Assembly: GCF_003641185.1 (NCBI RefSeq)
Contig: NZ_CP032757.1
Location: forward strand, 2,666,001-2,730,000
DNA from: Lactiplantibacillus pentosus
GTDB lineage: Bacteria; Bacillota; Bacilli; Lactobacillales; Lactobacillaceae
Length of the DNA stretch: 64,000 nucleotides
Direction: 5' to 3'
Part shown: positions 59,757 through 64,000 of the stretch, piece after piece
Layout: each line of letters starts with the position of its first letter
How positions within the stretch are numbered: the first letter of the stretch is position 1
Position numbers and translations under genes: made by a program
The notes under the pieces: generated by a model
What the model saw: the letters and a program-made list of their open reading frames with translations, nothing else
Told to the model about the DNA's origin: nothing
Database searches by the model: none

Positions 59757-61073
59757 TTATTTGGCTGAAGCACCGGATACATCATCAACGGCTGGTTCTT
59801 CAGGCTTAGTTGGTTCTGCTGCCGTATCGGCTGAAGCGCCGGAAACGTCATCGACAGCGGGTTGTTCTTCCGTATCCGCAGAAGCACCGGATACATCATC
59901 TGGTTTAGTTTCCTTGGCTTTAGAAGAAGCACCAGAAACCGCGTCAGTCTTCGCATCTGGATCAGGTGCTAACATCTGTCCAGTCTGCTTCAAGTAATAC
60001 TTCACGATTGGTAATAAGTCGAGGACAAACTCGTTGATGCCTTTGTATTCGCCCTTGTCGTCATGTAAGGCTTGGTAGTAATGCATGACATACTTATTTG
60101 GAATCCCGGGTACCGGTAACTTGAAGAGGTCAGTCTCACCGGTCCGCAGCATGTGAACCGCACGTTTAACCCCAGGAACGGCCCGCTTAGGATGGCAGTC
60201 TGCTAACGGGTTACCGGCTTGTGCTGGCGTCCGTGAGGCTAACATCTTGTCGCCGTCCATCTGGTGGTTATAGTAGAGGAACTGGTTGTTGGCATCGGCA
60301 TAAGTTAATTCCATCGGCATCGAGTTTAAGAACCAGTTCAACTGGTTGACCGTCAATACCCCACGGTCTAACTTAACGTAGTCGTCACCTTCAGCGGCGT
60401 GGGTCTTAGCTGCTGCTTGTTCGACCCAGTCAGCGGCATGCATGTTGACGCCTTTAATGGTCGTCTCAACTTCGCCCTTCGCTTCTAGGTCTTCATTCTT
60501 CCAGTCATCCGCATGTGCTTCTTTGTCCATCGCATTGACCATCTTAACAAACTTGAGGAACTTACCTAACGTTTCTTGTAAAAATGAAACGGTGCGGGCG
60601 TCTTTTAAATTGTTTTGATCATCAAAGGCTTGCTTGACTTCACCTAATAAGAATTCATTACCCGGCATGACCACTGCGTCCACACCAGGAGATTCCAAGA
60701 TCTGCCGTAAGTTCAACTGTGCCCGTGAAGAGCCTTGGTCATAATATGAAGCACCCACAATCAAGACTGGTTTGCCGGACATTGGATGAATCTTGAATGA
60801 TAACCATTCGATGACACTCTTCAAGGCAGCGGTAATCGTGTGGTTGTGTTCAGGCGTCGCAATAATGACCCCATCTGCTTGCATAATTTTCCGCTTCAGA
60901 TATTGAACGGCTTCGCCTTCCGTCTGGTCATCACTTTGGTTAAACATCGGCACGTCTTGAATGTCCAAGATTTCAACGTCCACCATGTCACTAAAATGAT
61001 TAGCGATAAACTTCAACAATAACCGATTATAAGACTTATCTTCAATTGACCCTGCAATTCCAACTAATTTCAT
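59757..61073 (-). CDS. FMN reductase-PAS protein with four ApbE-like motifs
   Basis: 438 residues in three parts. (1) About 1-190: NADPH-dependent FMN reductase (flavodoxin-like) domain, with G-I-A-G-S-I-E-D-K-S-Y-N-R-L-L at the start and T-P-E-H-N-H-T-I near 75. (2) About 235-365: PAS-like domain of the DUF438 type (L-N-S-M-P-M-E-L-T-Y-A-D, then D-C-H-P-K-R-A-V). (3) A hydrophilic Glu/Pro/Ala tail with D-A-V-S-G-A-S (377-383) and D-D-V-S-G-A-S at 392-398, 408-414 and 430-436. The form D-x-x-S/T-G-A-S/T is the site where ApbE joins FMN to Ser/Thr, so S383, S398, S414 and S436 are candidates (inference). ATG 61073 has GAGAGGG upstream; the gene follows another FMN reductase by 14 bases. Confidence 0.88.
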   Translation of the reverse strand: MKLVGIAGSIEDKSYNRLLLKFIANHFSDMVDVEILDIQDVPMFNQSDDQTEGEAVQYLKRKIMQADGVIIATPEHNHTITAALKSVIEWLSFKIHPMSGKPVLIVGASYYDQGSSRAQLNLRQILESPGVDAVVMPGNEFLLGEVKQAFDDQNNLKDARTVSFLQETLGKFLKFVKMVNAMDKEAHADDWKNEDLEAKGEVETTIKGVNMHAADWVEQAAAKTHAAEGDDYVKLDRGVLTVNQLNWFLNSMPMELTYADANNQFLYYNHQMDGDKMLASRTPAQAGNPLADCHPKRAVPGVKRAVHMLRTGETDLFKLPVPGIPNKYVMHYYQALHDDKGEYKGINEFVLDLLPIVKYYLKQTGQMLAPDPDAKTDAVSGASSKAKETKPDDVSGASADTEEQPAVDDVSGASADTAAEPTKPEEPAVDDVSGASAK

Positions 61074-61087
61074 ACGTCTCGCCCTCT

Positions 61088-61696
61088 CTATAGTTTTTCC
61101 CAATCCATGTCGCGAACTTCTTGGTACGTCGTTGCGTTCGCGTTCTTAAGCTTTTTCGTGATTTCGACAAACATCTGGAAGTCAGCGAATAACCCGTCTA
61201 ACTTAGCCACCTGTTGGTCATCTACCAAGTCGCCGTCATCATCGAATGCTTGTAATGAATGGCCGAGCATAAATTCAGAACTTGGCATGATGCGCGCGCG
61301 TAATTCAGGTGAGTCCAACACTTGTCGCAAATGCGCTTGCGCCCGTGAAGTCCCTAGTGCCCCATAAGAAGCCCCTAGAATCATCACTGGCTTGTCCACA
61401 AATGGTTGAATATGGAATGAAAGCCATTCCAATGCATTTAACAGCACAGCTGGCGCCGAATGGTCATATTCAGGCGTACTGATGATAACCCCATCAGCGG
61501 CGTCGATTTTAGCGGCCATCCCCTGAGCTTGTTCTGGAATCTGCCGGTTTTCTGGCTTATTAAAAATCGGTAGCCCCTTAATTTCCATTAATTCGATTTC
61601 TGCTTGATCCGCATAGTGGGCCTGCATGTATTGCAATAACTTGCGGTTCGTCGATTCATCTGAATTGGTACCAACCATTGCGATAAATTTATGCAT
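61088..61696 (-). CDS. NADPH-dependent FMN reductase family protein
   Basis: 202-residue flavodoxin-like reductase: M-V-G-T-N-S-D-E-S-T-N-R-K-L-L (FMN phosphate loop), S-T-P-E-Y-D-H-S-A-P-A-V-L near residue 78, and G-A-S-Y-G-A-L-G-T-S-R-A-Q near 108. It resembles the N-terminal domain of the next gene, probably by duplication, but lacks PAS domain and tail. ATG 61696 follows GAAGGAG. First gene of the pair; a cre-like box lies about 100 bases upstream. Electron acceptor unknown; quinone, azo or protein-bound flavin are options. Confidence 0.88.
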   Translation of the reverse strand: MHKFIAMVGTNSDESTNRKLLQYMQAHYADQAEIELMEIKGLPIFNKPENRQIPEQAQGMAAKIDAADGVIISTPEYDHSAPAVLLNALEWLSFHIQPFVDKPVMILGASYGALGTSRAQAHLRQVLDSPELRARIMPSSEFMLGHSLQAFDDDGDLVDDQQVAKLDGLFADFQMFVEITKKLKNANATTYQEVRDMDWEKL

Positions 61697-61794
61697 CGAA
61701 AACAACTCCTTCTATACTCAAATAGTCAAATATTATATATTTTCTAAATTAACAATTATATTGTAATGGATTTCACTAAAGAAAGCAAAACAAT

Positions 61795-61808
61795 TTTAAG
61801 CGCTTTCA
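61795..61808 (-). promoter_or_regulatory. cre-like site upstream of the FMN reductase pair
   Basis: TGAAAGCGCTTAAA on the minus strand matches the CcpA consensus T-G-N-A-A-N-C-G-N-W-N-N-C-A except at the last C. AT-rich -10-like boxes (TATAAT) lie between it and the gene, so the site would sit upstream of or at the promoter. Confidence 0.45.
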
Positions 61809-61892
61809 GTTAAATTTAATAAATAACTGAATTAACTTATCTCAAGTCTTTTCGCTTGTTTAAGTCGATTCAGTTGTCTACGCGGCTGCTGA

Positions 61893-61920
61893 CAAAAATC
61901 GCCATTTAACCGGATTTTTC
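61893..61920 (-). terminator. Weak terminator-like hairpin after the lipoate ligase relic
   Basis: GAAAAATC pairs with GATTTTT on the minus strand, with the T run inside the second arm. Short and AT-rich, so only a candidate. Confidence 0.35.
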
Positions 61921-61928
61921 ACAAAGTA

Positions 61929-62939
61929 TTAGGGTGCAACCAATAAATCAATCAATTGGTCGCGGTCAATGTTACCAAAATATTGGCTCAAATCGAGGGG
62001 TGCCAGCGCGGTCGCAATCGCCTGCCGTTCGTATTTGACGCCAATTAGGTGGTCAATGACGGGGTCAACCGGTTGCGCACCAAAGAAGTCACCGTAAATC
62101 GTGACGGTTTTGATTCGGCCCGCATCCACGTTGAGTTGAAACTCGACCGTCCCCGCATCAAAATGGCGCCGTTGTTTGATCGTAAAGGCCGGTGATTGCC
62201 CGTAGATCCAGTCCCAATTTTTGAAATACTGCTGATTGAGTTCAGCGATGCCCGCACGAGCCTCATCATCAAGCTGGTAGGTCTTCGCCTGCTTCAAATC
62301 AGTCACCCCGAGGATTTCACGTGCCAGCGTATCCCGGAATTCTTCGATGGTCAGCTGCTGTTACTCGGGTGCCATGTACGGCTTCAAATTAGTGACCCGA
62401 CTGCGAACGGACTTAATACCTTTCGATGCGAGCTTGTCCTTAGGTACCGTCAGCGCCTTCGCAATCTGGCTTTGGTCGACATCATACATCAATGTGCCGT
62501 GTGAGAACATCCGGCCATTTTCAACGTGCATCGCGTTACCAGAGAATTTCTTACCGTCAATCAACAAGTCATTGCGGCCGCTCATCGTCGCACCGGTCGC
62601 CCCCATTGCGTGCAAGGCGTTGAGAACCGGTGCGGTAAAGCGTTTGAAATTACCGAACCCGTCACCGTCGTCTTTGGTAATAAAACTAAAGCTAACATTG
62701 CCTAAATCATCATAGACCGCGCCACCGCCAGACGTCCGGCGCGTCAAAATAATATGCTGCTGTTTCACATAGTCCTGATTGATCTCCGCAACAACGTTTT
62801 GGTATCGACCCACGATAATGCATGGCGAATTAATATAAAAATACAGAATTGGTTCGGTCAAATCTGCGTGAGTCATCAAATAGGTCTCAATCGCGAGATT
62901 CGTCCGAATATCATGACTAGAACTTGCTAAATAGCGCAT
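61929..62939 (-). pseudogene. lplA: Lipoate-protein ligase gene interrupted by one in-frame TAA
   Basis: From ATG 62939 (GGAAGTG upstream) the frame encodes a typical lipoate-protein ligase: R-R-T-S-G-G-G-A-V-Y-D-D-L-G-N near residue 70 and I-D-G-K-K-F-S-G-N-A with the catalytic lysine near 133. Codon 193 is TAA (62361-62363), after which the same frame continues without a break to 61929 with the normal C-terminal domain (L-T-I-E-E-F; F-K-N-W-D-W-I-Y-G-Q-S-P). Whole length 336 codons, the usual size. TAA followed by CAG CAG suggests CAA changed to TAA. The N-terminal piece keeps the catalytic domain but loses the C-terminal domain; GTG 62306 might restart translation. Relic, or sequencing error. 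Confidence 0.85.
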
Positions 62940-62950
62940 CGTCACACTTC

Positions 62951-63742
62951 CTATTCCAAATAGATTCGTTGCAAATCCTTGATTTCATTATTGGTCAGCT
63001 TCAACTCAGTATGCAAATAGTGCGTCAAATTACCAGATTGGCGCTTAATTTCGGTCATTGCAGCATCTAAATAAGCCGGATCAACTGACCACAGCGCACG
63101 AATACTTTCAATCGTTTCCGCTGAAGCACCTTGAGCCTTGGCAGCTGCCATCGCGCCGTTGATTCGGCCAATCGACGCTTGGTTGGTCAGTAAATAATCT
63201 TGTTTGATGGTCGCGAAATCGACACCCAGCGCCGTTAATAAGTACACGGCGCCCATGCCAGTCCGGTCCTTACCGGCTGTACAATGGAATAACAGCGTTG
63301 AATCAGGTTGGTCATTCGCTAGTAAGTTATCGAAGAACCGGCGATACTCATCCTTAGCGTGCTGTTCATCTGCGACCATCCGATAAACCTTGAGCATGTG
63401 TTTGAAGCCACTATCCGGATGTTTCTCCAAGTTCGCAGTCATCTTGTCCGTGCCATCTGAATTACGCGTCTCATCGACGTTAAAGACCGGTGCATAGACG
63501 TACTTAGCATTAGCTGGCACCCGGTCAGGCGCATCTAATACTTCTTTTGGTGAACGAAAGTCGATGTCATAGCGAACACCATAGTCGTCCAATTGCGCTT
63601 GGCCAGCCGGCGTGAGTTGGTCGAGGCCACCCGTCCGAATCACTTTATGCCACTTGACCGTGCGTCCGTCTTTAGTCGCGTAACCACCGAGTTCGCGAAA
63701 GTTGATACCACCTGGTACCGTTAATACACGTTGATTTGTCAT
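62951..63742 (-). CDS. Tyrosine-protein phosphatase (dual-specificity-like)
   Basis: 263-residue phosphatase of the bacterial tyrosine/serine phosphatase family (PF13350 type, LipA-like): N-F-R-E-L-G-G-Y near residue 16, W-H-K-V-I-R-T-G-G-L, and the C-x5-R catalytic loop H-C-T-A-G-K-D-R-T-G-M-G in the middle. No signal peptide. Cotranscribed with and eleven bases upstream of the lipoate ligase relic. ATG 63742 has AGGTGG upstream; a GTG four codons earlier is possible. Substrate unknown. Confidence 0.88.
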   Translation of the reverse strand: MTNQRVLTVPGGINFRELGGYATKDGRTVKWHKVIRTGGLDQLTPAGQAQLDDYGVRYDIDFRSPKEVLDAPDRVPANAKYVYAPVFNVDETRNSDGTDKMTANLEKHPDSGFKHMLKVYRMVADEQHAKDEYRRFFDNLLANDQPDSTLLFHCTAGKDRTGMGAVYLLTALGVDFATIKQDYLLTNQASIGRINGAMAAAKAQGASAETIESIRALWSVDPAYLDAAMTEIKRQSGNLTHYLHTELKLTNNEIKDLQRIYLE

Positions 63743-63897
63743 TGTTGAAGCCACCTATCTGTTGTCATTTCAACTCCTATTCTAACATTGTCTTCCCCTC
63801 AATCGGGTGCCAATTGTCTGATTGTTGTTTTTTAACACCCGATGTGCGGTTGAATTTGCAGGTTGCAGCTGATTCACCACCGATTATGATTGGGTGT

Positions 63898-64000
63898 TAT
63901 AATGTTTACAGATTCAGACGTTCGTGGCTGTTTGGTTCAAGTTAGACCGGGTCACAGCGCGCTAAAATTTATCACGGGTTTTATTAACGGAGGATTTACG
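63898..64000 (+). promoter_or_regulatory. Promoter and ribosome site of a gene beyond the window
   Basis: Plus-strand TATAAT at 63898-63903 has no strong -35 box. A leader of about 90 bases ends with CGGAGG (63988-63993), so a start codon should lie just past base 64000. Confidence 0.6.

Noticed and set aside
59757..59945. Tail repeats as a cell-wall anchor or secreted low-complexity linker
   Set aside because: The protein has no signal peptide, no LPxTG and a cytoplasmic-type reductase domain at its N-terminus.

Overview
The window looks like chromosome of Lactiplantibacillus plantarum or a very close relative. The basis is gene order (pyrR-B-C-carA-carB-pyrD-F-E; purE-K-C-S-Q-L-F-M-N-H-D; a RexAB-type addB-addA pair; a stand-alone glucose-6-phosphate dehydrogenase), strong AGGAGG-type ribosome sites and moderate base composition. 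Species is inferred from recognition, not from a search.

Layout. 0-11 kb: start of a membrane antiporter-like gene, an MFS exporter, a small SdpI-like membrane protein, zwf, a MocR-type regulator divergent from an aminotransferase-dapA pair, a 43-residue membrane protein, a TauE/SafE permease divergent from a LysR regulator, an NAD(P)-binding oxidoreductase and a GNAT acetyltransferase. 11.4-20 kb: an AT-rich alpha-L-rhamnoside islet with an MFS transporter, an intact GH78 rhamnosidase, a second rhamnosidase interrupted by one in-frame TGA, an AraC regulator and a second MFS transporter. 20.5-29 kb: addA/addB (RexAB) and a YdcZ-type permease. 30-40 kb: the pyrimidine operon on the minus strand, with two PyrR attenuators (before pyrR and before pyrB). 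41-46 kb: a PucR regulator, a xanthine/uracil-type permease behind PurR boxes and a purine riboswitch, and an NCS2 purine permease that seems to start at AUU. 46-59.5 kb: an NmrA-like protein, a decayed MetE/YxjG-like gene and the eleven-gene purine operon on the minus strand, with promoter and PurBoxes. 59.7-64 kb: two FMN reductase-like proteins, one with a PAS domain and a tail of four D-x-V-S-G-A-S motifs, a lipoate ligase gene broken by an in-frame TAA, a tyrosine phosphatase, and a promoter for a gene beyond the edge.

The genes mostly serve nucleotide supply: de novo UMP and IMP synthesis, purine salvage transporters, and NADPH/ribose-phosphate provision by zwf. Regulation is visible as PyrR RNA loops, PurBoxes, one purine riboswitch and probable cre sites.

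Most worth a second look: (1) an approximately 0.9-kb noncoding element, rich in nested palindromes, present in two inverted copies that exactly bracket the pyr operon; (2) the FMN reductase-PAS protein whose tail carries four motifs resembling ApbE flavinylation sites; (3) loss of iron-sulfur features in three separate enzymes (PyrK absent beside PyrD, AddB cysteines replaced, one PurF cluster cysteine replaced); (4) a MocR regulator whose PLP lysine is arginine; (5) an AUU start codon; (6) two single-nonsense pseudogenes.
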